Below the pieces are notes generated by a model that saw only the letters and a program-made list of their open reading frames with translations, had not been told where the DNA came from and searched no databases. Positions 53,701 to 59,332 of a DNA stretch of 64,000 bases are shown here, in pieces. Source of the stretch: Channallabes apus (Eukaryota; Chordata; Actinopteri; Siluriformes; Clariidae); contig CM060127.1 of the NCBI GenBank assembly GCA_030522415.1, positions 13,191,646 to 13,255,645 on the forward strand, given 5' to 3'. A program made the position numbers and the translations under genes. Position 1 is the first letter of the stretch; every line of letters begins with the position of its first letter.

Positions 53701-56700
53701 ACGCTAAACGACAAGAAGACAAACGAACTGTAACAAGTTACAGAGCGGCCATGTTGGTTCAGACGCTCCAGTCACCAGAGCTGTATGTTTAATTTGTGTG
53801 ATTAATATATTTAGGTTCTCTACGTTGAAGTGTCCATGAAGTCCAATCACATCCAAACAAGGATGTGCGTCAACTTGATTTTGATTCGTCTCCATGGAAA
53901 CGTTCACCTCACACTTCACATCAGCTGTTTAAAGGTTGTGTCACAAGGAGGTTGTGACACAAACATGATGTGTCTGTATAATTGGCATCTTCTGGAAATT
54001 TGGTGTAATTTAGTAAGTTTATGTGCAATTACTGAGAAGTAGTCAGCATGTGTAGGTTTGTATTTATTTTTAACAACATGTTTGGGGAAATTACATTATT
54101 CCCACCGCTCATTTCTCATTTCTGAGCTGTCGTATTTCAGCTGTGAGGATACATAACTTAACATCATACAGTACTGTGCAAACGTCTTGACCTCCACTCC
54201 TTATTTTTTAGATTAAATGATGTAGATTAATTGAGATTTGACTGTGACAGGCTGCAATGTGCCTAATGATACAATTTTAAAGAATGGTTGTTTACAAAAT
54301 GATCTCAGCAGCAACCTCATTTCCTCTCTCGTCTGGTCCAAACACACTATGAAACCGTTCAGGAACATGGACTGGACTGAAAACAAAAGGCAAAAAAAGA
54401 ATGAGAGACAATAAAGAGCCTTCAGGAAGTCTGGAGAGCTATTCCTCAATTCTACACTAAGATAATCTGGCTCCTTGGAAGCAAAATATGAATAAATGAG
54501 AGGGTTCAAGACTGAACTCTGCACAGTAATGTACAGCCTAGCTTCAGTAGTCTAATTAATTTCCGCAGTCATTACCTTGCATGGATTTTCACCAGCTGTA
54601 TTCCCATGCTGTCTAGTTCTCATGACTTAAATTGCTGGGAAACACCAATGTTTTTGAGGCAGGCTTTTTAACCTCCTCTTGCTCCATACCCCAGTTTCCC
54701 TTGGGATAATTCCTGCGGCCATATCCAAGGTTGGTGCAATTCTTCATTGCTGCAAAGGCTACCATATTAAAGAGGCTTTAAGGTAAACAAACGTTTCAGC
54801 TAGTGATGAGGGGTAATGTGTCTTTATTATGTTTCCATAATAGAGGTGGTCTAACAGTGTTACTAACAGTGTTACTGTGTGACTTGTGTAAGTGTAAGTA
54901 CTGCAACATACCTCTTGGGAACATCAGCCAGTCAATTTAACTATTTAGTTTAAACAAACATCTATGAATTTGAGTTTAAAAAACCGAACCCTATGTAATA
55001 TACTGCATAATAAGCTGCTATATATGACTTTTTATGTTATAGTAGATTAATTAAGTTACTGTATATTTATGACTTTAAAATAAAAACACATCAAAATATG
55101 CTGCATGAAAAACAATAATGTGATCAGTTTTGCTATAATGCAGATTAATGTCCGATCCCTTCACCATCACGTTAGACAGCACATTTTGTCTTAAAAGTCT
55201 TGTATTTTAGTATTTTTTAAGTTAACACAGGTCTCAGAGCCCCCCAAAAGTGTATTTGTGTTAATGCTATAGTTAAAATACTTCATTTCAATGTTTGGCA
55301 ACAGGATGTCAGGGAAGGGGCTGTTCTTATATTATGAGGTCACATTAAGGGGGACAAACCTAATCGCCTTGTTTGAGCCCACGGCTTTTTTTGCCATTCT
55401 TTTCGTTTGGAGACCCATCTGAACGTTTAAAAAAATAGGTGTCCTTTAACAAATAATCTCCAGGTGACCTGTCTGATTTTTCAAATGTGTACAAAGAGAT
55501 GTGATGCAGAGTTGCAAAACCTTTTTGCATGGCTGTAGGTATTTTGCAACATCCGTAACATAGTAGGGACATTCAGTCTTACCCAGAAGAGAAGGGGTAT
55601 TTTTGCGTCTGGTGATCCACTGTTGATGTCAATGTTTTGTCTTGCCAGCAATTTCTCTAGCCTGCTGATTAAGGACAAACCGTAATCTGTATCTAGATAT
55701 TTCAGAAGCTGCTTTGTGAAGGGTCATTTGAAAAAAAAAAGGATAAAAAATAGGATAAAGTGCTGTAGAACTAAAACGGAATTGATTTGAACTGAATTGA
55801 ATTATTGTTGCATTAGTACATTTGTTGTGTCTGAACCAGAGCAGTATTTATACAGTGGGCAGGGGGGAGGGGGGTTGTTTAATTGTATTACTTAATTGTA
55901 TTAAGTATCATTTTAAAACAGCTTATGTTTAGCATCCTGTTTTTGTTCTTGAGCACATTTCATTGGTGCAGCTCTACAGCTCGGTTCTTTATCACAGAAT
56001 AGCAACACCTATAAATATAATAAATAAATTCAGCGTCGAATTCCGATTTAACTGAGTTCACTTATGAGAACAAGATCACCTCGCTCAGAGGCTTTCGAAC
56101 AACAGTAGTGTTTGCGTTCACACCTGCCCGAAGAAATGCACCAATTGGACGCGGACACCAGGGTTCCACCCAAGCAAACTAAAATCCGAAAGGCGAGAGG
56201 AAGTTAAAAGAAGTATTGAAACTTAGAAGCGTGATTAAACAAGCAAGGTTTATGTGACCAGTATCTTAGGTGACTGACTATAAGCAAAGAGGAAGTTACT
56301 CAAAAATCTAGTTACACAAAAAGTGGAAAAACATCTGCGTGACATTTGGCACAGTAGCATACCCCAGATGACCCCCTGCTTTATGCCGTCAGCGGTCATT
56401 AGATTATGACTCACTTCTTTACTTGACGTAATAAAAGAGAGCACCAGATGGACATTCCGCTACATCATCATGACCGTGCAAACCTCAGTCATACCACGTG
56501 AGTGATGAAAGTGCATCAGCGAGGCAAGATATCGGCTGAGTTCGAGACACCATGGCACTACAAGGCATCAGTGACAAATGACCACAGCTGTGATGAAGAG
56601 CTTGGACGGCAGCCAATCACCGCCTCAGCGAGGGTGCTTCCCTTCTGCCGACAGATACTCAATAGCGGTAGTGGTAGCTCAGTGGTTCAAAACTGTGGCC

Positions 56701-58757
56701 TACCGAACGGAAGGACGTGAGTTCAAGCACTGCCAAGGCCTTGGCTCTGACCAAAGACCTTAACTGTCAAGTGCCCAATTGGATAAAAGCTCGCAGTGGA
56801 TAATGTCAAATGCAATAAATGTGTAAAGCGGTGTACAAGCAAACTAAGGGGTACAGAACAAAGAACTTGTCATGTCTCTGTATCACTGTCAGAGCTTAGA
56901 GAACTGTATCCAACAACATTAACGTTACACAGACCTGTTGGTCTGCCTGGACAGGTTCGACTGGGCTTAACAAACAGCACAATTATAGCCACATCTGTTT
57001 ATTAGATTACAAAGAATGTTCCCTCTACATTATTTACCCCAAAATGTCTTTTTTCACATCCATTTGTTTCTTAATTTTTGTTTGGAATTTTAATTTTGAG
57101 TAGGGAACAAAGGTGCTTGGTTCAAAATGACAATTTTTATACTGTACTGGCTTATGTAAGCTCAAGAAGAAGAAAAAAAAAAGAGAAAAAAAAAAAAGAA
57201 AAACCAGTTTGACCCCAAAAACACACCCGGGTTACTAACAAGAACTAAGCATCTAAACAATAACAAGCTTCATGTTGTTCAACTTCCGCACTTTGTATTT
57301 TCCCTCACAAGCGCCAACGACCTCCATGGATACAGCTGAATGCAAAAGTTTGCACTCCCTTTCTTCCTAATAGAACAAACCCAATGAAACAGCTACAGTA
57401 TCACACAAGTTACCTTTTGCATTTGTTCATTTCATATCAGAAGTAACAGAAAAATAAAGTTCCTACATCCGTGTTCGTTATTTCATCCATGACTTCTGCC
57501 AATGCTGTTATCCAACTCAATGTCAAAATTTTCTGTTTCAATCCATCTGAAAGCTGTTTTTTTTTTCATGCTGATCATGTTCACAACTTTCCACATGAAA
57601 GCTTATAGGCTTCAATTATATAGACAGGTTTTAATGTTTAAGGAATAGTAAGTAGGTATACAATAAAACATGCTCTTACAGTATAAAGTAACTAGAGAAT
57701 GTCAGAAAAATTTTGCGCTTGTTTATGAATAAAGATTAGTTAGTTGCTGCAATATAAGGTGATATCTGTAACTTTGATACGTGTAGACAGTACCTTATAT
57801 GTATCTTTCACCTGGAAGTGTGGATATAACTTATTTTGGAGGGAAAAAACATTTTGGAAAAAATCCATGCACAATTCTAGGTAAATAATGCAAACAGTAT
57901 GTGCAAAAGAAAAGATCCTTGAAAAAGACATTGAATTGTATCAGCATCAAGTGTAGTACCCTTAAAAAAAAAATTTTAAGGGGAGACCGGACCAAGAACG
58001 TGAATTGAAGGGGTGCAAGCTTTTAGTTTCCCAGCACTGTTAACTGCTCATTGTTAAGTGAAATGCATACTAAACAGTATCCCCAAGTTGTCTTAACCAT
58101 TTGGTTACCATAGTGACTACGGACAGCGTGTCATTGTGACATACTAATTGGTAAACAAATATTCAGGATAGGAATGTACCTCATAAACAAAACATAAACA
58201 CTGGATAATTTGTTTTTTGTTGTGAATGAATGAATAAACAAACAAACATTTAATTAGTTAACTATGTGAAAGGTCTATTATCATGTCTTATGATATTAAT
58301 TAGTACATCAAAAAAATAATAAAAAGTTTTATATGAATAAATTATGAACTTGTTTCTGTTAAAGGGGAACTAAAGGCTTTGCAGTTGGTCTGTTGCGTAA
58401 TTAAAGTATATTGGTGTCTAACAGCCACAAATCTGGTCTGTCAAGAAGTTGTGTTGGTGGAACTTAACACAAATGAGCAATTCTTCAATCATGCAAAACA
58501 AATATGCATTTCGATCCCATCAGCTATAGGAGACACCGAGGAAACTCGTTCTTACCCACAATCAGACACAAGATGTCCAACGCGACCAGCATCCTGGGGC
58601 TGGAGCTCCGCTCCCGGCTCACGGTGGGGCTCTGCCCCGCTCCGGCTTTCCCGTTCTCCCGCAGCGGCTCCCCCGCGTCCCCCTGGGTCTCCAGCTCCCG
58701 CTCCACTTCACCTCCTCCTCCTCCTCCTCCTCCGCTGTTCATCGTCAACTTCTCCAT
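12915..58757 (-). CDS. plpp3: Phospholipid phosphatase, PLPP3-like; whole gene, six coding exons
   Basis: Integral-membrane lipid phosphate phosphatase. The family dephosphorylates lysophosphatidate, phosphatidate, ceramide-1-P and sphingosine-1-P at the outer face of the plasma membrane. The six exons join in frame (67 codons+1 nt, 52 codons after the split codon, 94 codons+2 nt, 19, 59, 35+stop), giving 328 residues; human PLPP3 has 311. All introns are GT-AG. Signature C1 (KLSVGRLRP) is in exon 3, C2 (FFSGHASF) in exon 4 and C3 ([12 protein letters not shown]) in exon 5. The [13 protein letters not shown] and HHPSDVL stretches favour PLPP3 over PLPP1/2 by my recollection of those proteins. 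Human PLPP3's RGD in the C1-C2 loop is not conserved. The N-terminus (Gly8 and charged residues) and C-terminus are divergent, so a teleost paralogue is possible. The family call is firm; the subtype is less so. Confidence 0.93.
13023..13106 (-). other. Intron 5 of the plpp3-like gene (84 bp)
   Basis: Short GT-AG intron in phase 0. The minus strand stays open through it, so it could be mistaken for coding sequence. Comparison with PLPP3 shows that removing it restores an ungapped alignment across the end of the last helix. Confidence 0.85.
13107..13283 (-). CDS. plpp3: plpp3-like exon 5 (TM4-TM6, catalytic motif C3)
   Basis: 177 nt, 59 codons, phase 0 at both ends. The acceptor is ...TCTCAG (13289-13284) and the donor GTACGA (13106-13101). 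It encodes [21 protein letters not shown], the next helix ([11 protein letters not shown]), signature C3 as [12 protein letters not shown], and a last helix ([15 protein letters not shown]). C3 in the family is SR-x5-H-x3-D. Here the Ser is Thr, as I recall for PLPP2, while the catalytic His and supporting Asp are present. Exon 4 lies 7.4 kb upstream, beyond the retrotransposon. Confidence 0.95.
13337..13450 (+). repeat. Interspersed repeat remnant, copy A
   Basis: ACATTTACATTTAGACATTT, then AAAAAAGTGCTTTGAAGTTTC and CACTGGAT. It matches 31648-31760 but lacks that copy's middle GGCAGACGCTCTTATCCAGA block. Confidence 0.6.
13743..14148 (+). repeat. 5' LTR of the gypsy element
   Basis: 406 bp, TG...CA ends. 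It contains a TATA-like ATAAAAG at 13809-13815. Its last 22 nt (14127-14148) are also present 44 bp earlier (14083-14104), a feature shared by the 3' LTR. Confidence 0.96.
13839..13849 (+). promoter_or_regulatory. Predicted transcript 5' end / self-primer (11 nt)
   Basis: GCTCTGTCATT begins 30 nt after the start of the ATAAAAG box, where an RNA 5' end is expected. It is the exact reverse complement of 14150-14160 just past the LTR. The same 11 nt occur in the 3' LTR at 18482-18492. In Tf1 and sushi elements the first 11 nt of the RNA fold back to prime minus-strand synthesis. Confidence 0.7.
14150..14160 (+). promoter_or_regulatory. Primer-binding site, self-priming type
   Basis: AATGACAGAGC starts two bases after the 5' LTR, the normal position of a PBS, and does not resemble the usual tRNA 3' end complements starting TGG. 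It pairs perfectly with 13839-13849. The gag ATG (14151) lies inside it. Confidence 0.7.
14151..15181 (+). pseudogene. gag: gag of the gypsy element, broken by a 1-nt deletion
   Basis: Structural protein that packages element RNA. It starts [17 protein letters not shown] leucine-rich coiled coil spans residues about 25-65. A poly-C run encoding prolines precedes the capsid-like retrotransposon gag domain ([19 protein letters not shown]... to about residue 205). One base is missing near 14770, so the first frame stops at 14822, while the second part is open from about 14771 to TGA at 15181. That part includes a CCHC zinc knuckle (C-x2-C-x4-H-x4-C, 15107-15148). The frame of pol is -1 relative to this second part, suggesting that pol was expressed by -1 frameshifting. 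Confidence 0.9.
15106..17055 (+). pseudogene. pol: pol: aspartic protease, reverse transcriptase, RNase H (RT fingers deleted)
   Basis: Open to 17187, but homology ends near 17055. Counting from the first codon at 15106: protease DSG at residue 68 ([12 protein letters not shown]) with ILGYPWL about 75 residues later; RT motif KLDLRSAYN at 291-299; [11 protein letters not shown] at 327-337; catalytic YLDD at 355-358; RNase H acidic residues D505, E547, D574. Between TIRPSSS (259-265) and [13 protein letters not shown] (271 on) the usual fingers block with the FFFV and CIDYR motifs, about 35-40 residues, is missing without breaking the frame. This should inactivate the enzyme although YLDD survives. 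The ORF start overlaps the gag end. Confidence 0.92.
17043..18455 (+). pseudogene. pol: pol: integrase with C-terminal chromodomain, frame-shifted from RT
   Basis: 470 codons open from 17043 (GTG at the edge of the lesion, not a natural start). Zinc-binding residues H22, H29, C59, C62; catalytic D92, D152, E188 (35 residues between the last two, as in D,D35E); [14 protein letters not shown] motif; GPY/F-type module FIGPYRI near 321; chromodomain at about 381-430 ([27 protein letters not shown]). Chromodomains bind histone marks and steer integration. A deletion at about 17045 joins RNase H to integrase out of frame, removing the linker. The stop (18455) lies 70 nt inside the 3' LTR, so the last 22 or so codons are LTR sequence. 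Confidence 0.93.
18372..18385 (+). promoter_or_regulatory. Polypurine tract of the gypsy element
   Basis: GGACGGGGGGG followed by TAC directly abuts the 3' LTR, the expected plus-strand primer position. Confidence 0.8.
18386..18796 (+). repeat. 3' LTR of the gypsy element
   Basis: 411 bp, near-identical to the 5' LTR. Differences I see: a complex 5-nt indel in the TTATCTT... region and three transitions (TATTTA/TGTTTA, TTATAG/TTACAG, TATCCG/TATTCG). Confidence 0.96.
18802..20673. other. Intron 4 remainder with GA and CT tracts
   Basis: (GA)n runs at about 19876-19911, 19979-20004 and 20127-20159 in purine-rich sequence, then a (CT)n run at 20266-20293. No exon signals seen between the retrotransposon and exon 4. 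Confidence 0.75.
20674..20731 (-). CDS. plpp3: plpp3-like exon 4 (catalytic motif C2)
   Basis: A 58-nt exon, too short to stand out as an ORF. It runs from the acceptor TTTTACAG (20739-20732) to the donor GTGAGT (20673-20668). The first base completes the Arg codon from exon 3; 19 codons follow, including FFSGHASF, the C2 signature whose His is the proton donor in this superfamily, then MYTLLYL opening TM4. It ends in phase 0. The split matches the vertebrate PLPP exon layout, where C2 lies on a short separate exon. Confidence 0.93.
21151..21434 (-). CDS. plpp3: plpp3-like exon 3 (catalytic motif C1, glycosylated loop)
   Basis: 284 nt, from a CTTTTCAG acceptor to a GTGAGAG donor, phase 0 to phase 2. 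It encodes the rest of TM2, the loop [17 protein letters not shown]3 ([16 protein letters not shown]) and signature C1, KLSVGRLRP (the K-x6-RP phosphate-binding motif). An outer loop follows with three potential N-glycosylation sites (NVT, NCS, NCT) and four cysteines, ending in an acidic EEEEAR run. In human PLPP3 this loop has an RGD; here the aligned residues are NCT. Because 284 is not a multiple of 3, skipping this exon would shift the frame and remove C1. Confidence 0.95.
21435..21471 (-). promoter_or_regulatory. (UG)13 microsatellite within the exon 3 3' splice site
   Basis: Read as RNA, intron 2 ends (UG)13-GUGC-UUUU-CAG. Only four consecutive U remain as polypyrimidine tract, and the repeat (21471-21446) stops 11 nt before the exon. 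The layout resembles the (TG)m(T)n tract before CFTR exon 9, where tract length controls exon inclusion through TDP-43. Confidence 0.75.
21531..21945 (+). repeat. Tandem duplication of a unit containing a SINE
   Basis: TTTGACTTTATAAGTATTGG and about 70 following bases occur at 21541 and again at 21829 (288-bp offset). Each is followed by a tRNA-like SINE head; the first SINE has its tail (GGGATAGGCTCCAGG, about 21740-21800), the second stops at about 21940. Lies in plpp3 intron 2. Confidence 0.8.
22480..22600 (+). repeat. Interspersed repeat (TTATTTGTCACATGCACAGT family), copy 1
   Basis: An AATTCAAAT run, then TTATTTGTCACATGCACAGT, GCAGTGAAATGCTTAGAC and GACCTTAAAATAAAA. Related copies are at 34008 and 60258. 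Confidence 0.75.
23061..23092 (-). promoter_or_regulatory. CA-rich tract directly after exon 2 donor
   Basis: In the sense RNA the donor GUAAG runs straight into about 28 nt of CA repeats (interrupted at AGU and GU). Intronic CA repeats near donors are known hnRNP L-binding splicing regulators. The tract is complementary to the UG run at the other end of the same intron. Confidence 0.6.
23093..23250 (-). CDS. plpp3: plpp3-like exon 2 (end of TM1, first outer loop, TM2 start)
   Basis: 158 nt between a TCCAG acceptor (23253-23251) and a GTAAG donor (23092-23088). It begins in phase 1, completing an Ala codon, and ends in phase 0. It encodes the end of TM1, the first loop with the family pattern [14 protein letters not shown] (residues about 83-98 of the protein), and the hydrophobic start of TM2 ([12 protein letters not shown]). 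The donor is followed at once by CA-rich sequence in the transcript. Confidence 0.92.
23620..23850 (+). repeat. V-SINE copy
   Basis: GTGTGCATGGAGTTTGCATG, TCCTGTCCAGGGTGTACCCT, TCCTGGGATAGGCTCCAG and the GCGGTATAGACGA end. The head is degraded. In plpp3 intron 1. Confidence 0.85.
23851..25314. other. Intron 1, no recognised feature
   Basis: AT-rich unique-looking sequence; no exon-like ORF with splice signals noted. Confidence 0.5.
25315..25354. repeat. (CAGA)n(GA)n microsatellite
   Basis: About six CAGA units then (GA)8. Confidence 0.95.
25785..25935 (+). repeat. Degraded V-SINE head
   Basis: TTGGTTAGCGCTGACG, CACCTCCAGTGTCAGGGGTTC and a GT-rich GGAGTTTGTGGAGTT stretch match the SINE head with losses. 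Confidence 0.6.
26170..26462 (-). repeat. V-SINE copy, minus orientation
   Basis: The reverse complement has the tail phrase CACCCTGTCCAGGATGTACC, then AAGACATGCAGATTAAGC, and a head with GGGTTCGAGTCCCACC. Nearly full length. Confidence 0.85.
26463..27453. other. Intron 1, no recognised gene
   Basis: At about 26830-26985 there may be a very decayed SINE tail (ATAAGTTCCAGATCGAGCGA). Otherwise unremarkable. Confidence 0.4.
27454..27484. repeat. (GA)15 microsatellite
   Basis: Uninterrupted GA run. Confidence 0.97.
27654..27916. repeat. (CA)42 plus two further CA runs in an ~80-bp higher-order repeat
   Basis: CA runs at 27654-27737, 27814-27839 and 27895-27916 are separated by two diverged copies of one spacer (GTATGTGACTGTGAAGTCTA / ATACGTGACCGTGAAATCTA, both ending ACAACCTTTTACCTA). 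Confidence 0.92.
28935..29010 (+). repeat. V-SINE head fragment
   Basis: GTGGTTAGCACTGTCGCC, CACCTCCAGGGTCTGGGTTC and GATTCCTGCCTCTG. No tail. Confidence 0.75.
29226..29684 (+). mobile_element. Mariner-type transposon remnant, internally deleted
   Basis: Ends GAGGGTGATGT (left) and ACATCACCCTC (right) are inverted repeats. The plus ORF 29233-29499 contains [18 protein letters not shown], the YSPDL block of mariner transposases, followed by the diverged end. The N-terminal DNA-binding half is gone. Confidence 0.7.
29685..31647. other. Intron 1, no recognised gene
   Basis: An (AAT)n run near 30950-30970. No other recognisable structure. Confidence 0.4.
31648..31760 (+). repeat. Interspersed repeat, copy B
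   Basis: TTTACATTTACATTTAGGCA, GGCAGACGCTCTTATCCAGA, GCGACTTACAAAAAAGTGC, a phrase common in fish repeats. Copy A is at 13337. Confidence 0.7.
31798..31834. repeat. T-run then G14 run
   Basis: T13-G-T9-G14, an abrupt homopolymer junction; 31855-31915 follows with a short duplicated GCTTTAAACACTG/GGAACAG unit. Confidence 0.9.
32120..32335 (-). repeat. V-SINE copy, minus orientation, tail missing
   Basis: The reverse complement has a head with GTGTTAACACTGTCGCATTG and CCTGGGTTTGATTCCCATGG, then CCACAGTCCAAAGACATGCA. It ends in the middle domain. Confidence 0.8.
32922..32998. repeat. (GT)n microsatellite
   Basis: About 38 GT units with two interruptions. Confidence 0.97.
33576..33797. repeat. 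~31-bp minisatellite (GATTAGCATGTTGCTAACAT type)
   Basis: Six to seven diverged copies. Each contains the near-palindromic words TTAGCATG and CATGATGCTA, so units can fold on themselves. Confidence 0.85.
34008..34110 (+). repeat. Interspersed repeat, copy 2 of the 22480 family
   Basis: TTATTTGTCACATGTACAAC, TGCGGTGAAACGCTTACACG, GTAACCTTAAAAAGAAAA. Confidence 0.7.
34111..37119. other. Intron 1, no recognised gene
   Basis: A repeat-like stretch at about 35490-35630 (CCAATGTTACTGTAAGTCTA near its end). No supported coding sequence. Confidence 0.4.
37120..37163. repeat. Perfect 19-bp hairpin with A6 loop
   Basis: 37120-37138 and 37145-37163 are exact reverse complements separated by six A. 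Confidence 0.95.
37747..37998 (+). mobile_element. Tc1-like element remnant
   Basis: Begins CACTATATGGATAAAATTAT, then ATGGGGTTCTTGCCC and TTGGAAGCATATACTTGTTG, phrases from the terminal region of a common fish Tc1 family. It then jumps to transposase 3' sequence (CCAATATCAGTGCTCTTGTA, CCACACTCCAAAAAT). Internally deleted. Confidence 0.65.
38600..39060 (+). mobile_element. Mariner transposase remnant
   Basis: The ORF at 38613-38816 contains [20 protein letters not shown], matching the N-terminal HTH of mariner transposases. A second frame from 38813 carries [16 protein letters not shown] of the catalytic end. The middle is missing and the frames are broken. Confidence 0.75.
39061..39864. other. 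Intron 1, no recognised gene
   Basis: AT-rich; nothing recognised. Confidence 0.4.
39865..40175 (-). repeat. V-SINE copy, minus orientation, near full length
   Basis: The reverse complement runs from a head with GGGTTCGATTCCTGCCTCTG through GTTTGCATGTTCTCCCTGTG and AAAGACATGGAG to the end AAGCGGTATAGAAAATGAAT. Confidence 0.85.
40176..41040. other. Intron 1, no recognised gene
   Basis: A T-run at 40181-40198 and an AAAAG-rich run near 40585-40617. No coding evidence. Confidence 0.4.
41041..41106. repeat. (TG)n microsatellite
   Basis: About 33 TG units with two TC interruptions near the start. Confidence 0.97.
41160..42560. repeat. 1.4-kb purine-rich tract (GA/GAGACA/AAAAGA)
   Basis: The plus strand is overwhelmingly A and G: AGAAAAGA-type units at 41160-41690 with a G10 run near 41680, a (GA)22 core at 42041-42085, and GAGACAGA-type units to 42560. 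The plpp3 transcript would carry the C/U-rich complement. Long minus-strand ORFs here (poly Ser/Leu/Phe) are artefacts. Confidence 0.93.
42872..42955. repeat. Interrupted (CA)n microsatellite
   Basis: CA runs broken by TA, CCCA and AAA. Further CA-rich sequence at 43021-43083. Confidence 0.95.
43159..43314. repeat. (CA)33 and inverted (TG)14 runs
   Basis: CA at 43159-43224 and TG at 43286-43314, separated by about 60 nt, so they can form a hairpin. Confidence 0.95.
43315..46990. other. Intron 1, no recognised gene
   Basis: AT-rich with small local repeats (ACAAAGT words near 44905-44940, CATCCTATAGCTA near 45190-45240). ORFs at 45550-46726 carry no recognisable domain. Confidence 0.4.
46998..47280 (+). 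repeat. tRNA-derived SINE, a family distinct from the V-SINEs
   Basis: A box TGGCGCAGTGG at about 47008 and B box GGTTCGAACCC at about 47050. The 5' part can form a tRNA-like cloverleaf, then an unrelated body (AATTGGCTGAGCTCTCTCAG, CCAATCAGGGGCGTCTGTGA). Confidence 0.75.
47688..47736. repeat. (CA)n microsatellite
   Basis: CA run with two TA interruptions. Confidence 0.96.
47737..49530. other. Intron 1, no recognised gene
   Basis: AT-rich; AATGCTA words recur at 48480-48560. No gene signal. Confidence 0.4.
49535..49612 (+). repeat. Retroposon 3' tail
   Basis: GTAAAGCTGCTTTGCGACAA, AAAGCGCTATACAAATAAAA, TTTAATTGAATT is a tail shared by many fish LINE/SINE families. A decayed relative is at 55705-55805. 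Confidence 0.65.
49613..50248. other. Intron 1, no recognised gene
   Basis: A 79-codon plus-strand frame at 49933-50172 has no recognised domain or splice context on the gene strand. Confidence 0.4.
50261..50573 (+). repeat. V-SINE copy with 12-bp target duplication
   Basis: 313 bp and the best-preserved copy here: B box GGCTCGATTCCC, GTTTGCATGTTCTCCCCGTG, CCACAGTCCAAAGACATGCA, CCTGTCCAGGGTGTACCCCG, tail AATGAATGAATG. ATGATTCAGCTC flanks it at 50249-50260 and 50574-50585. The first part of the tRNA head is missing. Confidence 0.93.
50805..51225 (+). mobile_element. TA-flanked MITE (Tc1/mariner type), copy 1
   Basis: Terminal inverted repeats of 23 nt starting CAGTA.T.TGCAAA match at 19 positions. 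TA dinucleotides flank both ends. An inverted, shorter relative is at 54169-54531. Confidence 0.75.
52118..52312 (+). repeat. V-SINE copy with central deletion
   Basis: Head GTAGTGGTTAGCACCGTGGC joined to the tail GTCCAGGGTGTACCCCGCCT, ending in ATGAATGAATGAA. The middle domain is lost. Confidence 0.85.
52313..54168. other. Intron 1, no recognised gene
   Basis: ORFs near 53323-53792 show no domain I recognise. Confidence 0.4.
54169..54531 (-). mobile_element. TA-flanked MITE, copy 2, inverted relative to copy 1
   Basis: Starts CAGTACTGTGCAAACGTC and ends with GCACAGTAATG, both next to TA. Its reverse complement shares GAGGAATAGCTCTCCAGACT and CTTCCTGAAG with copy 1, and GACTGTGACAGGCTGCAA matches copy 1's far end. 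Confidence 0.72.
54532..56660. other. Intron 1, no recognised gene; decayed retroposon tail
   Basis: At about 55705-55805, AGAAGCTGCTTTGTGAAGG and AAAGTGCTGTAGAACTAAAA resemble the tail at 49535. Nothing else identified. Confidence 0.4.
56665..56822 (+). repeat. tRNA-derived SINE, degraded
   Basis: GTGGTAGCTCAGTGGTTCAA (A box) and GAGTTCAAGCAC (decayed B box), then CCAAAGACCTTAACTGTCAA and an end with GTCAAATGCAATAAATG. Confidence 0.7.
56823..58555. other. Intron 1 proximal part, no recognised gene
   Basis: An A-rich run near 57165-57205. No obvious alternative first exon. Confidence 0.4.
58556..58757 (-). CDS. plpp3: plpp3-like exon 1 (N-terminus and start of TM1)
   Basis: 202 nt, ending in a phase-1 GTAAG donor at 58555-58551. 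The start ATG at 58757-58755 has A at -3 and G at +4. A second in-frame ATG follows at 58742 in a weaker context. The frame stays open upstream to 58829 but without an ATG. The exon encodes a cytosolic tail with eight consecutive glycines from a GGA/GGT run (about 58710-58733), a charged segment, an SSSPR patch and then the beginning of the first membrane helix ([12 protein letters not shown]), the same place where the PLPP exon 1 normally ends. Exon 2 completes the helix after a 35-kb intron. Confidence 0.85.
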
Positions 58758-59292
58758 ACTGCTGCTGAACAATTTACTCAAACAGATGCGCACGTTTCCT
58801 TCGCTTTTCCAGTCCAGCCCACCGCGCACATGTACAAGTCTGTCTGTCTCTGTGTGTGTGTTGGTTGTCCACAGGTATAAACAAAAGTTTAACTATTAAT
58901 CAAGCTCTACTGTTTCGCAGGACATCGGCTCATGACCCACGTGACCTGGTCAGTCAGTTACTGTTACTGAGTCACAGATCCCGAACCTGGAGCCGCGTCC
59001 CGGAGCTGCACGAGACACTTTCAGCGTATTCAGGGCAAACGCGCTCCGCCATCCTCGTGCTGGATTAAACCGGGGTCCGGGGAGCTGTAGAGGTCCAGTT
59101 ACAGCCAGAGGAAACACACTGTCTTTAAAAAACACACACACACTCCTCAAAAAACAACACGGGACACACTCCTCCTCAAACCAGCTGAGCCTCTGAACTC
59201 CATATGGGAGCCTTTAACCCCCTCCCTCAAAAACAGAGAAAACTTTTCAGTGTGTTTTGATTTGGAGTATTATTTCTCGCTCTTACTCCTCC

Positions 59293-59330
<38 letters not shown>
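58758..59330 (-). promoter_or_regulatory. Probable promoter and 5' UTR region of the plpp3-like gene
   Basis: Immediately upstream of the start codon, and more GC- and CpG-rich than the AT-rich surroundings (clearest at 58560-58720 and 58920-59100). Visible candidate sites are an E-box CACGTG at 58938-58943 and an AP-1-type TGAGTCA at 58968-58974. A (CT)n/(CA)n microsatellite bounds it at 59298-59331. I see no convincing TATA box, and the start site cannot be placed. This is inferred from position and composition. Confidence 0.5.

Positions 59331-59331
<1 letters not shown>
59298..59331. repeat. (CT)13(CA)4 microsatellite
   Basis: Compound dinucleotide run upstream of the presumed plpp3 promoter. 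An (AAC)8 run follows at 59525-59548. Confidence 0.96.

Positions 59332-59332
<1 letters not shown>

Noticed and set aside
12915..58757. Assignment to the PLPPR (plasticity-related) branch
   Set aside because: PLPPR proteins have lost key catalytic residues. Here the C1 K/RP, C2 SGH and C3 R/H/D are all present.
58758..58829. Upstream extension of the plpp3-like reading frame
   Set aside because: Open but without an ATG; the ATG at 58757 has a good context.
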